From the NCBI RefSeq assembly GCF_015708085.1, contig NZ_JADNYM010000002.1, forward strand, positions 165,050 through 229,049: a stretch of 64,000 bases of DNA, given 5' to 3'. How positions within the stretch are numbered: the first letter of the stretch is position 1; each line of letters starts with the position of its first letter. Source of the DNA: Arthrobacter terrae (lineage in GTDB: Bacteria; Actinomycetota; Actinomycetes; Actinomycetales; Micrococcaceae). The position numbers were made by a program, and so were the translations under genes. The notes beneath the pieces were generated by a model, which saw only the letters and a program-made list of their open reading frames with translations, was not told where the DNA came from and made no database searches. Positions 1 to 9,092 of this stretch are shown here, one piece after another.

Positions 1-252
1 GAATCGGCAGGTTTCGTCAGTCGCAGCCGGGCAGAAAACGACGAACGTGCTCTCGCCGTCCGGCTGACTCCCGCCGGCGCCGCCCTGCGCCAACGGGCCC
101 TTTCCATACCGCGGACGATGGCCGCCAAGCTCGGGCTGAACCAGGCCGATGTCCAAGCCCTGCACAGCTCTATGACTTCATTGATCCTGGCAACTGTGTC
201 CGCGGCGGCTCCGGGTAAGCGGGGGCCGGCGGCTGAGACAATGGAGTTATGA
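1..252 (+). CDS. MarR-family transcriptional regulator, C-terminal part (partial)
   Basis: The frame is open from the window edge to a TGA at 250-252 and encodes 83 residues. The start reads like the wing of a MarR winged helix (SRSRAENDERALAVRLTPAG), where the acidic D-E-R stretch and the 'LT.AG' turn are typical of MarR/OhrR proteins. A helical dimerisation tail follows. The stop overlaps the ATG of the next gene in an ATGA junction, so the two are probably co-transcribed and translationally coupled. The sensing residues lie outside the window, so an OhrR-type peroxide role cannot be tested here. Confidence 0.75.
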   Translation, partial: ESAGFVSRSRAENDERALAVRLTPAGAALRQRALSIPRTMAAKLGLNQADVQALHSSMTSLILATVSAAAPGKRGPAAETMEL

Positions 253-1169
253 CGGTTCCCCAGCTTGCCCTGCGCGCGCTTCAGCCTGGGCAGTGGATGC
301 AACGGCAGCAGGCCCACGAGCAGCGGGTCGCCCAATATGCGGACCCCTATCTTCAGCGCCGCTCGGCCGGCTTGAAGCATCCGGTGGAAGATTTTCTCTT
401 CACCTACTACTCCCACAAACCCGGGCAGCTTCGCCGTTGGCATCCTGGGGCCGGGGTTGTCCTGACCGGTCAGCAGGCCCAGGACAGGCTGACGTGGAAG
501 CACTATCGGATCGCCGACGTCGTCGAACGCCACGCGGCCGGGCTCCCGGGCGGTTGTCCGGGTGTGGTCTTTGACGCCGAGTCCTTTTGCAGCGGGCGTC
601 GGGAGGCAATTGACTTCACCCGGATGATTCTGGGGCGCACTGCCGCCCGCCCGGCCCAGTTCGGCTGCTTTGGACTGCACGAGTGGGCCATGGTCTATCA
701 GCAGGAAAGCAACCAGGTGCGACACGACTATCTGTCATTGCGGCTGGGTCCTGCGGGGACGGACGAGGTAGTGGAGAAGAGCAGGATCCGCTGCACGCAT
801 TTTGATGCGTACCGTTTTTACACTCCGCAGGCAGCTCCCCTCAATGAGCTGGAGCCGACGCGGGAGAACCAGCGGGATCTGGAACAACCTGGGTGCCTGC
901 ACGCCAATATGGATCTCTACAAGTGGGCTTACAAGCTTAGTCCGGCGCTGCCAAGCGAGCTCGTTATGGACTGCTTCGAATTATCGTGGCAGATCCGCGC
1001 CATGGACATGAAGGCCTCACCCTATGACCTTGCCGACTGGGGCTACCCGCCGATCCGCATTGAAACAGCGGCGGGAAAATCGGCGTATGTGGCCCAGCAG
1101 CGGTATTTCAGCACCCGTTCCGCGCAGCTGCGGACGAAGCTGCTGGACGCGCTCGCGCCGCTGGGTTAA
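249..1169 (+). CDS. Putative 3-methyladenine DNA glycosylase (actinobacterial family)
   Basis: This 306-residue protein belongs to a family widespread in Actinobacteria that is annotated as 3-methyladenine DNA glycosylase. The recognisable part is the N-terminal block HPVEDFLFTYYS followed by RRWHPGAGVVL (about residues 44-72). I do not see a helix-hairpin-helix glycosylase signature, so the base-excision role rests on family naming and not on visible catalytic residues. The ATG overlaps the stop of the upstream MarR-type gene by four bases, and both probably form one unit. The next gene lies on the other strand and converges. Confidence 0.7.
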   Translation: MTVPQLALRALQPGQWMQRQQAHEQRVAQYADPYLQRRSAGLKHPVEDFLFTYYSHKPGQLRRWHPGAGVVLTGQQAQDRLTWKHYRIADVVERHAAGLPGGCPGVVFDAESFCSGRREAIDFTRMILGRTAARPAQFGCFGLHEWAMVYQQESNQVRHDYLSLRLGPAGTDEVVEKSRIRCTHFDAYRFYTPQAAPLNELEPTRENQRDLEQPGCLHANMDLYKWAYKLSPALPSELVMDCFELSWQIRAMDMKASPYDLADWGYPPIRIETAAGKSAYVAQQRYFSTRSAQLRTKLLDALAPLG

Positions 1170-1218
1170 GCGCGCACCCCTGCTTTTAGGCCGCGGCCAC
1201 AGGCGATCGGGAAACGCT

Positions 1219-1515
1219 TCACTCATCCCGGCCGCTGGCGTACCGCCGCCGCGCGCTGAGCAGTTCCACTTCAGGATGTGCCGCGACCAGGCGTTCAGCG
1301 GCGTCGAGGACCTCCACCAGATGGCCCCGGTCCGCGGTGACCATGGCAATGCCGATCTGTGCCCGGCGCAATAGGTCCTGGCTTCCCGTTTCGGCCGCAG
1401 AGAGCTCAAAACGGCGGCGCAGCTCGCTCACCAATGGTCGCAGCACGGAGCGTTTTTGCTTGAGCGAATACGTCTCGCCGAGCAGAATGTCGAACTCAAT
1501 CCAGCCGATCCACAT
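1219..1515 (-). CDS. DUF503 domain-containing protein
   Basis: This 98-residue protein begins MWIGWIEFDILLGE and has the DUF503 pattern: a short beta strand, then SLKQKRSVLRPLVSELRRRF, a strand (IGIAMVTAD) and a helix. A frame open much further upstream, to 2400, runs across purS and purQ on the opposite strand and is an artefact. The ATG at 1515 gives the normal family length. The family is small, sometimes encoded near ribosome-maturation genes, and has no settled function. It is divergent from purS. Confidence 0.85.
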   Translation of the reverse strand: MWIGWIEFDILLGETYSLKQKRSVLRPLVSELRRRFELSAAETGSQDLLRRAQIGIAMVTADRGHLVEVLDAAERLVAAHPEVELLSARRRYASGRDE

Positions 1516-1650
1516 GAGTGCATCCTGCCGCTGCAGGCGCTTTATGGCAAGGAAGATTGGGCGATCGTGCGACGGCGGCGCTTGGGTTCGCAGCGTCCAT
1601 CCACGTCCCGGTAGAATGGACAGGCAAGCTCGCGGAGCGCTGTCTTTAGT

Positions 1651-1667
1651 GGCCGGGGAACCCGGCC
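1651..1667 (+). promoter_or_regulatory. GC-rich hairpin in the purS leader
   Basis: A perfect 7-bp stem (GGCCGGG / CCCGGCC) closes a three-base GAA loop 59 nt upstream of the purS start. It has no U-tract on the purS side, so it is more likely leader structure than a terminator. A TAGAAT hexamer at 1612-1617 could be the -10 box of the purS promoter, but no good -35 is visible. Confidence 0.3.
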
Positions 1668-1726
1668 GCCCCAGCGTGAGACGGCACCTTCCGCGGCCCC
1701 TCTTTTTAACCTCAGGAGTTCGACGG

Positions 1727-1978
1727 ATGCCCAGGATCGTTGTCGATGTCATGCCCAAGCCCGAGATTCTCGACCCGCAGGGGAAGGCCATCGCCGCCGC
1801 GCTGCCGCGGCTCGGGTTTAGCGGTTTTGCTTCCGTCCGGCAGGGCAAGCGCTTTGAACTGACCGTCGACGGCGATGTGACGCCGGAAATTCTGCAGCAG
1901 GCCCGCGAGGCGGCGGAGAAGATGCTCTCCAATCCCGTGATCGAAGACGTGGTCAATGTCGAAGTTGTGGCGGACTGA
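1727..1978 (+). CDS. purS: Phosphoribosylformylglycinamidine synthase subunit PurS
   Basis: PurS is the small structural subunit of the three-part FGAM synthase (PurS-PurQ-PurL) in step four of de novo purine synthesis; it helps couple the glutaminase to the synthase. The 83-residue protein has the family pattern: strand [21 protein letters not shown], then [20 protein letters not shown] and the closing [12 protein letters not shown]. The ATG at 1727 follows CAGGAGTTCGACGG, a good ribosome binding site. The stop is two bases before the purQ ATG. Confidence 0.96.
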   Translation: MPRIVVDVMPKPEILDPQGKAIAAALPRLGFSGFASVRQGKRFELTVDGDVTPEILQQAREAAEKMLSNPVIEDVVNVEVVAD

Positions 1979-1980
1979 CC

Positions 1981-2784
1981 ATGACCGAAACTCCTCTCAT
2001 TGGTTCTGCCTTGATTGACACGGCCGTGGCCCAGGCCGCCGAATCCCCTCTCGCGGGCGCCCGGATCGGCGTTGTCACTTTTCCAGGCTCGCTCGATGAC
2101 CGCGACGCAGCCCGCGCGGTGCGCATTGCCGGCGGGACCGCCGTCGAACTCTGGCACGCCGAGAGCGGTCCGGAGGCATTGCGCGGCGTGGATGCCGTAA
2201 TCATCCCCGGCGGGTTTTCCTACGGCGACTACTTGCGGGCCGGTGCTATTTCCCGTTTCGCCCCGCTCATGGAGCAAATTGTCCGGGCGGCCGGCTCGGA
2301 TTCTGCGGCCAACCTGCTGCCGGTACTGGGTATCTGCAATGGCTTCCAGATCCTCACCGAGTCGCACCTGCTGCCCGGTTCCATGCTCAAGAACGATCAC
2401 CTGAAGTTCATTTGCCGCGACCAGAAACTGCGGGTGGAAAACAACAGCACATGGTGGACGTCCGAGTATGCCGCCGGCCAGGAAATTACGGTCCCGCTGA
2501 AGAACCAGGACGGCCAGTACATTGCCGATGAGAAGACGCTGGATGCGCTCGAAGCGGAGGGTCGCGTGGTGTTCCGCTATGTCGGGGCGAATCCGAATGG
2601 GTCACGCCGTGACATTGCCGGTATCAGTAATGCTGCCGGCAACGTCGTCGGTCTGATGCCGCACCCGGAGCACGCCGTCGAAGCCGGCTACGGCCCGGAG
2701 TCCGCCAGCGGCCGCAGCACGGGCACGGATGGCCTGGGATTTTTCACCTCGGTTCTTAACCACCTTGTTGGAGGCACAAAATGA
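1981..2784 (+). CDS. purQ: Phosphoribosylformylglycinamidine synthase subunit PurQ
   Basis: PurQ is the class I glutamine amidotransferase that supplies ammonia to PurL. The 267-residue protein shows the nucleophile in LGICNGFQ (Cys119) and the His/Glu pair in MPHPE (His228, Glu230). The conserved [15 protein letters not shown] block starts near residue 29, so the chosen start leaves an N-terminal extension of about 26 residues. I keep it because the ATG sits directly behind purS. The stop overlaps the purL ATG (ATGA at 2781). Confidence 0.97.
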   Translation: MTETPLIGSALIDTAVAQAAESPLAGARIGVVTFPGSLDDRDAARAVRIAGGTAVELWHAESGPEALRGVDAVIIPGGFSYGDYLRAGAISRFAPLMEQIVRAAGSDSAANLLPVLGICNGFQILTESHLLPGSMLKNDHLKFICRDQKLRVENNSTWWTSEYAAGQEITVPLKNQDGQYIADEKTLDALEAEGRVVFRYVGANPNGSRRDIAGISNAAGNVVGLMPHPEHAVEAGYGPESASGRSTGTDGLGFFTSVLNHLVGGTK

Positions 2785-5102
2785 GCGGGGAACGCCAAAC
2801 CGTGGAGACCCGGAAGTTCAATATCGACACAGTAGAACATGCTGCCCACACACCGCAGACGTCACTTCCGTGGGCGGAGCTGGGCCTGAAGGAAAACGAA
2901 TACAACGAGGTCGTGAAGATCCTGGGCCGCCGTCCTACCGCCGCGGAACTGGCCATGTACTCGGTGATGTGGAGCGAGCATTGTTCCTATAAGTCCTCCA
3001 AAAACCATCTCCGCCAGTTTGGCGACAAGGTCACGGACGAGATGAAGGAACATCTGCTGGTGGGCATCGGTGAGAACGCCGGCGTGGTGGATATCGGTGA
3101 CGGCTGGGCGGTGACGTTCAAGGTGGAATCCCACAACCACCCCTCCTTCGTGGAGCCCTATCAGGGCGCAGCGACCGGTGTCGGCGGCATTGTCCGTGAC
3201 ATTATATCGATGGGCGCACGCCCGGTTGCCGTGATGGATCCGTTGCGTTTCGGCGCCATTGACCACCCGGATACGGCGCGCCTGGTGCACGGTATCGTCT
3301 CGGGGATCGGTGGCTACGGGAACTGTCTGGGCCTGCCGAACATCGGTGGCGAAGTGGTCTTTGACGCCGTGTACCAGGGCAACCCGCTGGTGAATGCGCT
3401 GGCCGTGGGTGTGATGCGGCATGAGGACATCCGGCTGGCCAATGCTTCCGGGGTCGGCAACAAGGTAGTGCTCTTCGGCGCCCGCACCGGCGGCGACGGC
3501 ATTGGCGGCGCGTCGGTGCTGGCCAGCGAATCCTTCGATTCGGCCAAACCGTCCAAGCGCCCCGCGGTGCAGGTGGGCGATCCGTTTGCGGAGAAGGTTC
3601 TTATTGAGTGCTGCCTGGAACTGTTCAAGGCCTCCGTGGTGGAGGGCATCCAGGATCTGGGCGCTGCCGGCATCTCCTGTGCCACCTCCGAGCTGGCGTC
3701 CAACGGCGACGGCGGCATGCACGTCGAACTGACCAAAGTGCTGCTCCGGGACCCAAGCCTGACACCGGGTGAAATCCTGATGTCCGAGTCGCAGGAACGC
3801 ATGATGGCCGTGGTCACGCCGGATAACGTCGCAGCCTTTGAGTCGATCATGGATAAATGGGCCGTGGAATATTCCTGGCTGGGCGAGGTCACGGACACCG
3901 GGCGGCTGATCATTGAGTGGGACGGCGAGAAGATCGTGGACGTGGACCCGCGTACGGTTGCCCACGAAGGACCCGTCTACGACCGGCCGTTCCATCGTCC
4001 GCAATGGCTGGACGGCGTGCAGGCGGATACGTTTACCTCCTCTCCTGCCGCAGCCGGCCGGCCCGCCGACGGCGCCGCCCTGGCTGCCGCCGTCCTCGAA
4101 CTGATGGCGTCCCCGAATATGTGCTCCAAGGACTGGGTCACCGACCAGTACGACCGTTATGTGCAGGGCAACACGGCGCTGGCGATGCCCGACGATGCGG
4201 GAGTGGTACGTGTTGACGAGTCAACCGGGCTGGGGGTGTCCATTTCCACTGACGCCAACGGCCGCTACTCGTACCTGAACCCCTATGAGGGCGCGCGGCT
4301 GGCGCTGGCGGAGTCCTACCGCAACGTCGCTACCTCCGGCGCCCGTCCGCTCGCGGTCACCGATTGCCTGAACTTCGGCTCGCCGGAAGATCCCGAGGTG
4401 ATGTGGCAGTTCGCCGAGTCCGTCCGCGGTCTCTCGGACGGGTGCCGCGAGCTGGGCGTCCCGGTCACCGGCGGCAATGTTTCGCTGTACAACCAGACCG
4501 GGGGCGTGGCGATCCATCCGACTCCCGTGGTCGGTGTTTTGGGCGTGTTCGACGACGTTGCCCGCCGCACGCCGTCGGGCTGGGTTGAGGACGGGCAGGC
4601 AATCTACCTGCTGGGCACCACGGCCGACGAGCTGGATGGTTCCGAGTGGGCGAATCTGCGCGGTCATCTGGGCGGTCAGCCGCCTAAGGCGGATCTGTCG
4701 CTGGAGCGTCAGCTGGGCGGGATCCTGATCAACGGCTCCAGGGACGGCATGGTGGATTCTGCCCACGACCTCTCCGAAGGCGGCTTGGCGGCAGTACTGG
4801 TGGAGTCCTGCCTGCGCTTCAACGTCGGTGCACGCGTCAGCGTTGCGGCAGTCTGCGAGCGCGACGGTGTGGATGCTTTCACCCTGCTGTTCTCCGAATC
4901 GCAGGCGCGCGCCGTCGTCGCCGTTCCGAGGTCGGAGGAAATACGCTTCACCGACATGTGCACCGCGCGCGCCTTCCCGGCGGTCCGGATTGGCATCGTG
5001 GATGCAGAATCCGGGTCCTTGCATGTGCAGGGGCAGTTTGAGCTGTCTTTGGCTGAACTGCGCGTTGCCCACGAAGGAACGCTGCCGCGCTACTTCGGCT
5101 AG
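2781..5102 (+). CDS. purL: Phosphoribosylformylglycinamidine synthase subunit PurL
   Basis: This 773-residue protein is the small-type PurL, which makes FGAM from FGAR, ATP and PurQ-derived ammonia. Visible signatures are [15 protein letters not shown] with the conserved His67, [10 protein letters not shown] near residues 113-122 with the glycine-rich [12 protein letters not shown] after it, and the second AIR-synthase-like half ([18 protein letters not shown]). Its start overlaps purQ by four bases, so all three subunits are translationally coupled. A strong hairpin ends the operon just after the stop. Confidence 0.97.
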   Translation: MSGERQTVETRKFNIDTVEHAAHTPQTSLPWAELGLKENEYNEVVKILGRRPTAAELAMYSVMWSEHCSYKSSKNHLRQFGDKVTDEMKEHLLVGIGENAGVVDIGDGWAVTFKVESHNHPSFVEPYQGAATGVGGIVRDIISMGARPVAVMDPLRFGAIDHPDTARLVHGIVSGIGGYGNCLGLPNIGGEVVFDAVYQGNPLVNALAVGVMRHEDIRLANASGVGNKVVLFGARTGGDGIGGASVLASESFDSAKPSKRPAVQVGDPFAEKVLIECCLELFKASVVEGIQDLGAAGISCATSELASNGDGGMHVELTKVLLRDPSLTPGEILMSESQERMMAVVTPDNVAAFESIMDKWAVEYSWLGEVTDTGRLIIEWDGEKIVDVDPRTVAHEGPVYDRPFHRPQWLDGVQADTFTSSPAAAGRPADGAALAAAVLELMASPNMCSKDWVTDQYDRYVQGNTALAMPDDAGVVRVDESTGLGVSISTDANGRYSYLNPYEGARLALAESYRNVATSGARPLAVTDCLNFGSPEDPEVMWQFAESVRGLSDGCRELGVPVTGGNVSLYNQTGGVAIHPTPVVGVLGVFDDVARRTPSGWVEDGQAIYLLGTTADELDGSEWANLRGHLGGQPPKADLSLERQLGGILINGSRDGMVDSAHDLSEGGLAAVLVESCLRFNVGARVSVAAVCERDGVDAFTLLFSESQARAVVAVPRSEEIRFTDMCTARAFPAVRIGIVDAESGSLHVQGQFELSLAELRVAHEGTLPRYFG

Positions 5103-5112
5103 AACCCCATCC

Positions 5113-5170
5113 ACTGTGCCGCAGCGCTCCGATGCACACGTAAAACGGAGCGCTGCGGCACAGTCGTTTT
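5113..5170. terminator. Strong intrinsic terminator after purL
   Basis: A perfect 19-bp inverted repeat (5113-5131 against 5146-5164) with a 14-nt loop is followed by CGTTTT. It lies between convergent genes and may end both transcripts. The outer 10 bp (ACTGTGCCGC / GCGGCACAGT) recur in the hairpin at 24375-24430. Confidence 0.85.
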
Positions 5171-5193
5171 GAGAATCTTCGCGAAAAGGACAA

Positions 5194-5838
5194 CTACTCC
5201 CCCGTCGATGAGAGCGGTCCGCCCGCGGCGATTCGGCGTGCAGCGTGCAGATAGCGCCGCGTGATCAGTCGTTGGGACAGCGTGGTGACCGGGGCCGCGA
5301 GACGGAAGATCAGGCCCGCCGGTTTGCTGAACGCGAGCACATCAAACCAGACCGTGCCGTCCCCGCCAAGGCGGGCGGTAAAAGCCTCTTCGCCGCTGGC
5401 CGGATGTCCGGGCAGGGTTCCGTAACCAAACCCGGCCATGTCCCCGTGGTCCGGCCCTCGTTGCTCCTGGGTCCCGGCGTCGGCGTCAGTTTCCTGTGCC
5501 CAGACCACCTGGCACGGTACCGCCAGGCGCAGATCACCGATCCCAAATCCACTGACCACCCGCACACCCGGCACGGCGCGTCCCGGGCCGCGAACTGCCA
5601 GCCCGGCGCCGCGCTGGATTTCCCAGCTGAGTATGCCTTCCGCAAGGCGCTCGTACGCAGGGCGCCCGCGCCCGACGATGATGCTCTTGTGCACCCAGCG
5701 GTAGCCCGCTGGCGGGACGGAATCCCGGGCGGCGGGTTCCGTACCTCTGCGGTGTTCCTGCCCGGACAGCCCGCGCGCAAATATTTGCGTCACCCCACGC
5801 TCCGGGTAGGTCAGCTCCCCCTGCCCCGGGCGCTTCAT
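5194..5838 (-). CDS. DUF1990 family protein
   Basis: This 214-residue protein carries the DUF1990 core: GYRWVHKSIIVGRG, an AEGILSWEIQRGAG helix, the strand-rich FGYGTLPGHPASGEEAF segment, and a C-terminal SQRLITRRYLHAARR helix. The fold is thought to be START/SRPBCC-like, with unknown ligand and no assigned reaction. The start overlaps the stop of the upstream MmcQ/YjbR gene by four bases, indicating a two-gene unit. The N-terminal 30 or so residues are not family-conserved, and a later start is possible. Confidence 0.8.
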   Translation of the reverse strand: MKRPGQGELTYPERGVTQIFARGLSGQEHRRGTEPAARDSVPPAGYRWVHKSIIVGRGRPAYERLAEGILSWEIQRGAGLAVRGPGRAVPGVRVVSGFGIGDLRLAVPCQVVWAQETDADAGTQEQRGPDHGDMAGFGYGTLPGHPASGEEAFTARLGGDGTVWFDVLAFSKPAGLIFRLAAPVTTLSQRLITRRYLHAARRIAAGGPLSSTGE

Positions 5839-6248
5839 TGGGTTGCGCCTGTGTCGATAATCCGCAGCAGGCGAAGGGCCTCGCGCTGCGCCCGGGCCAG
5901 GGTTGCCACTACCAGATCGTGGGAATCCTCAATCATGTCCTTGATCATCGCCTCCTCCAGCTCACCGTCACAGCAAACTCCGTTCCAATGGGTCTTGTTC
6001 AGATGGTAGGCGCCGGTAATTTCCGGATGCACGCAACGCAGCGAAAGAGCCAGTTCCGGTTCGCATTTGACGCTGATGGACAAAGGGTCGGCGTCAAGGC
6101 GGCTCAACGCAAACATTTTTGCCGTATGCCGGAAATTCCCGCTGACAGCTGGCCTGACCTTGAACACGGAGGTCTCCGGCCCAAAGGGAAACTCCTCGAC
6201 GGCACCCGGGAGGTCCAAACACACGGCCCGGAGCTGTTTCCTGTCCAC
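5835..6248 (-). CDS. MmcQ/YjbR family DNA-binding protein
   Basis: The 137-residue sequence matches the MmcQ/YjbR double-wing family: a LPGAVEEFPFGPETSVFKV opening, a central KMFALSRLD...SISVKCEPELA block, then the HLNKTHWNGV motif typical of the family, and a helical tail. The fold resembles DNA-binding CyaY-like domains, but the physiological role is unknown. It is co-oriented with, and overlaps, the DUF1990 gene. Confidence 0.85.
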   Translation of the reverse strand: MDRKQLRAVCLDLPGAVEEFPFGPETSVFKVRPAVSGNFRHTAKMFALSRLDADPLSISVKCEPELALSLRCVHPEITGAYHLNKTHWNGVCCDGELEEAMIKDMIEDSHDLVVATLARAQREALRLLRIIDTGATQ

Positions 6249-6279
6249 AGCTGGAGTTTATACCGAGACACGTTCACGA

Positions 6280-7197
6280 TCACCCGGTTTTCAAATAGTC
6301 CTCCAGCAGAACCACCTTGAGTCCAGCAGCCTTCTGAGCTGCCAGAAATGCCTGAATGTCCGCGGCGAATTCCGGCCGGAAGTGCATTAGCACTATTTCG
6401 CCCGGCCGCAGCGCAGCCCCGTACTGATAGTCCATTTTCCCGGCATTGGCCTTCGCCTCCCAGTCAATGATTGCCTTCATGCCACAGTCCGCAGCAGCCT
6501 TACGGGTCACATTCGTATAGGGTCCGCCGGGCGGGCGAAAGAAGACCGGGCGACGGCCGTAGTGTTGCTGAACGAAGTCTGCCATCTGGCAGATCTCGGC
6601 CTTTTGGGCGGCGTAGGGAAGCTGGATCAGGTTCAAGGCGTGGCTGACCGAGTGGTCCTCCACAACGCTGCCGGCCGCCACGAAATCATTGAAGAATGCC
6701 GGGTTGCCGCTGATAAACGACTGGGCCAGAAACAGGGATGCCTTGATCCCGTTGTCCTGGAGGATTTTCAGGTCCTGCGGCAACTTGGTGGCGCCGTCGT
6801 CGATGGTCAGGAAGAGAACCTTCTGTTCGGTCGGCACCTTGGTCAGCACCGGAACCATGCCGTCAGTGACCGGCGGCAGAATATAGTCCGGCACGAGCGG
6901 CGGGTCCGCGGGTACTGGAGCGGCCGACGGCGCTACAACGGCCGGTTCGGACGCCGTCGTCGACGCCACGGTACCGGCCGGAGACGTCGACGTCCCTGAT
7001 TGCGCAGGCCCGGTCACGGGAGTATCGGACAGGGACGGCGACGTTCCTGTCCCGGCCGCCCGCGTAACCGGGACGGCCTGCCTTACTTCCCCGGAGATCC
7101 ACAGGCCTGTCAGCACTAACGCGCAGATAACGACGGCGACAAGAGCGGTCCCTATCCGCCGGCCCGGGTGTCGGAACGATGTGAATTGATGGGGCAC
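6280..7197 (-). CDS. Polysaccharide deacetylase family protein (NodB domain), membrane-anchored
   Basis: This 305-residue protein has one N-terminal membrane segment (about 17-34), a Pro/Ala/Thr-rich linker to about residue 105, and a NodB domain outside the membrane. Catalytic motifs are visible: TIDDG with Asp133 and Asp134, the metal pair H-S-V-S-H (His182, His186), RPPGG, and the closing IVLMHF. The family removes acetyl groups from cell-wall glycans or related polymers. The substrate cannot be told from sequence. It stands alone, with 88 bp to the next gene. Confidence 0.9.
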   Translation of the reverse strand: MPHQFTSFRHPGRRIGTALVAVVICALVLTGLWISGEVRQAVPVTRAAGTGTSPSLSDTPVTGPAQSGTSTSPAGTVASTTASEPAVVAPSAAPVPADPPLVPDYILPPVTDGMVPVLTKVPTEQKVLFLTIDDGATKLPQDLKILQDNGIKASLFLAQSFISGNPAFFNDFVAAGSVVEDHSVSHALNLIQLPYAAQKAEICQMADFVQQHYGRRPVFFRPPGGPYTNVTRKAAADCGMKAIIDWEAKANAGKMDYQYGAALRPGEIVLMHFRPEFAADIQAFLAAQKAAGLKVVLLEDYLKTG

Positions 7198-7285
7198 TAC
7201 TGTCCTTGCTGACTTGGGATGACTACGAATTGCACCTTAGCAGACTGAGAATGCCAGCTTGGTACGGTGCGATTCTTAAACCGAT

Positions 7286-7708
7286 TCAGCGGCCGATTCC
7301 GAGTTTCGGCGCCTCGATGGCCGGGCAACGGTCCATCACCACCCGAAGACCGGCTCCTAATGCGCGCTCCGCGGCCGCCGCATCAACAACGCCGAGCTGA
7401 AGCCACACCGCTTTGGCGCCGATGGCAATAGCCTCGTCCACGACTGCCCCAACCCGCTGGGAATTCACGAAGCAGTCCACCACATCAATCGGTCCAGGGA
7501 CGTCAGATAAGCGCTGGTAGCCGGTGGCCCCGTGCACATCATCGCCTTTCAACGAGATCGGGACAATGTCCATGCCTAATGACTTCGCCAGCATCATGGA
7601 CACGCCCAGAGCGGCACGGTTCGGGTTGTTGGACAGCCCGACAATGGCCCATCTGGCTGGTGTGGACAGCAAATCGGCGATGACCTGCGGATCGTTTACG
7701 GGAAGCAT
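7286..7708 (-). CDS. CoA-binding protein (Rossmann-type)
   Basis: The 140-residue protein starts MLPVNDPQVIADLL and has the CoA-binding-domain pattern of YccU-like proteins: WAIVGLSNNPNRAALGVSMML, then DIVPISLKG, a strand (DVVDCFV), VDEAIAIGAKAVWLQLGV, and a last VVMDRCPAIE segment. The frame is open to 7783, but ATG 7708 fits the family start and leaves a 4-bp gap to the upstream gene. The family resembles the CoA-binding part of succinyl-CoA synthetase; its role as a single domain is unclear. Confidence 0.85.
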   Translation of the reverse strand: MLPVNDPQVIADLLSTPARWAIVGLSNNPNRAALGVSMMLAKSLGMDIVPISLKGDDVHGATGYQRLSDVPGPIDVVDCFVNSQRVGAVVDEAIAIGAKAVWLQLGVVDAAAAERALGAGLRVVMDRCPAIEAPKLGIGR

Positions 7709-7712
7709 TCGG

Positions 7713-8129
7713 CTAACTACTGTTGCTGAGTTCTTCGGCGTATAGGGACCAGAATTCGTTTGGCCGGGCGGCGGCGGGATCAATTTTCTTCAGCCGTTGC
7801 TCAAAGTCGATGGCAACCTTGGCAAAGTCTGCATCGTCATCCTCCGGGCCTACCGAGTCTCGGTCGATCGCTCCCCAGACGGTGGCGATATCCACCAGCT
7901 GAGCCAGGGAGGACGCCATCAGACTCTCGTCATCTTCGCAGACGCAATAGACCGCACCGGTGCTGCGGTTGACCGCCACGAACTGGAAATCGCCATCGTT
8001 GAAAATGACGGCCCTGCCCGATTCGTCATTGTTGAACGGGGGCTCCAGCCAGTTACCGTCCAGCGGAATGTCCTCCAGACCGATCGGCACCAGCGGCGCC
8101 AGGCCCTCGGCAATCTGATCATCGTTCAT
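7713..8129 (-). CDS. Hypothetical protein, possibly SUKH-like
   Basis: I do not recognise this 138-residue acidic protein with confidence. It has a short hydrophobic pattern (AVIFNDGDFQFVAVNRSTGAVYCV) followed by a helix and an acidic stretch, which recalls SUKH/SMI1-type domains where a protein displays an 'I...D..G..Y.V' strand pair. ATG 8129 is preferred because GGGAGGAACCG precedes it; an earlier in-frame start at 8153 would overlap the nitrilase stop. It sits between the nitrilase and CoA-binding genes in one direction, so it is likely part of one transcript. Confidence 0.6.
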   Translation of the reverse strand: MNDDQIAEGLAPLVPIGLEDIPLDGNWLEPPFNNDESGRAVIFNDGDFQFVAVNRSTGAVYCVCEDDESLMASSLAQLVDIATVWGAIDRDSVGPEDDDADFAKVAIDFEQRLKKIDPAAARPNEFWSLYAEELSNSS

Positions 8130-8152
8130 CGGTTCCTCCCGTATTCCTGACA

Positions 8153-8971
8153 TTAGCCACCGGTTCTGGACACGTCAATGACCTGATAATCCTGCGCCGA
8201 CCGGCGGTTCTGCAGGACGGGCAGGAATTCCCGGACCTCGTCGATACGCTTTCGGCTGACCTCAGCCGTCGCCACGCCCTCCGCCTCATCGTTGAGGAAA
8301 TCCTGCGCAACCCCCATCGGGTCCAGGATGACCGAATGGCCGACGCAATGGTCGCTGGATGAACCCGCGGCCGCCACGGCACACGTGTTCTCGATCGCGC
8401 GGGCCTTAAGCAAAGTCTCCCAGTGCTCGATCTTATGCTCACCCTTGAACCAGGCTGCCGACACCGTAATCAGCTCGGCACCCTGCACCGCCAGGGCGCG
8501 CGCCAGCTCGGGGAAGCGAAGGTCGTAGCAGGTCATTATCCCCACCCGCAGGCCGCCGATCGACACCACCTTAATGCCGCCGTCGCCCGGTTTAATCCGC
8601 AGCGATTCCTGATACGAGAACGCGTCATATAGGTGCAGTTTGCGGTAAGTAGTCAGGATCCTGCCGTCATCGCCGATGGCAATCAGGGTATTGAAGGGAC
8701 GCTTTTCACCGCTGGACTCATACCCACCGGCGATGACCGCAATACCGATCTCGCTGGCGATGCGCGATACGCCCTGCACAAAAGAACTCCAGCGAGCATC
8801 CACGGCGGCCGTGAAATCTCCTTCCACCTGACCGACGGAGAACATCGATTCCTCCGGAAAGACGATCAATGCGGATCCCTCGTCCCGCGCGGCCGACGCG
8901 AGCCGGCGCATGATGCCGAGGTTTCCGTCGACATCCCCACCTGGGTTGAATTGACCTACGCTGACTTTCAT
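8153..8971 (-). CDS. Carbon-nitrogen hydrolase (nitrilase superfamily)
   Basis: The 272-residue protein is a branch of the nitrilase superfamily that hydrolyses amides. The Glu-Lys-Cys triad is in place: IVFPEES (Glu40), YRKLHLYD (Lys111) and MTCYDLRFPE (Cys148). The length equals that of deaminated-glutathione-amidase/omega-amidase-like members, but substrate choice cannot be read. The frame is open to 9100; ATG 8971 is chosen because the family begins MKVSVGQFNP. It heads the minus-strand group of three genes ending at 7286. Confidence 0.9.
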   Translation of the reverse strand: MKVSVGQFNPGGDVDGNLGIMRRLASAARDEGSALIVFPEESMFSVGQVEGDFTAAVDARWSSFVQGVSRIASEIGIAVIAGGYESSGEKRPFNTLIAIGDDGRILTTYRKLHLYDAFSYQESLRIKPGDGGIKVVSIGGLRVGIMTCYDLRFPELARALAVQGAELITVSAAWFKGEHKIEHWETLLKARAIENTCAVAAAGSSSDHCVGHSVILDPMGVAQDFLNDEAEGVATAEVSRKRIDEVREFLPVLQNRRSAQDYQVIDVSRTGG

Positions 8972-9092
8972 CGCCACTCCCGTGCTCGTTGCCGTCGGTT
9001 CCAGCGTAGTCGCTTCCGGCTCTTTGGCGCCCGGTGCGTTTGTAACACCCATCCCGGCAATTAACTGCGTCGCCCGTCGGCTAAAATGCGGG

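Noticed and set aside
1219..2400. 393-residue minus-strand frame running across purS and purQ
   Set aside because: Only its last 98 codons (DUF503) are coding; the rest is antisense to well-conserved purine genes.
2862..4004. 380-residue minus-strand frame opposite purL
   Set aside because: Antisense shadow with His/Asp/Gly-rich low-complexity translation; purL on the + strand is certain.
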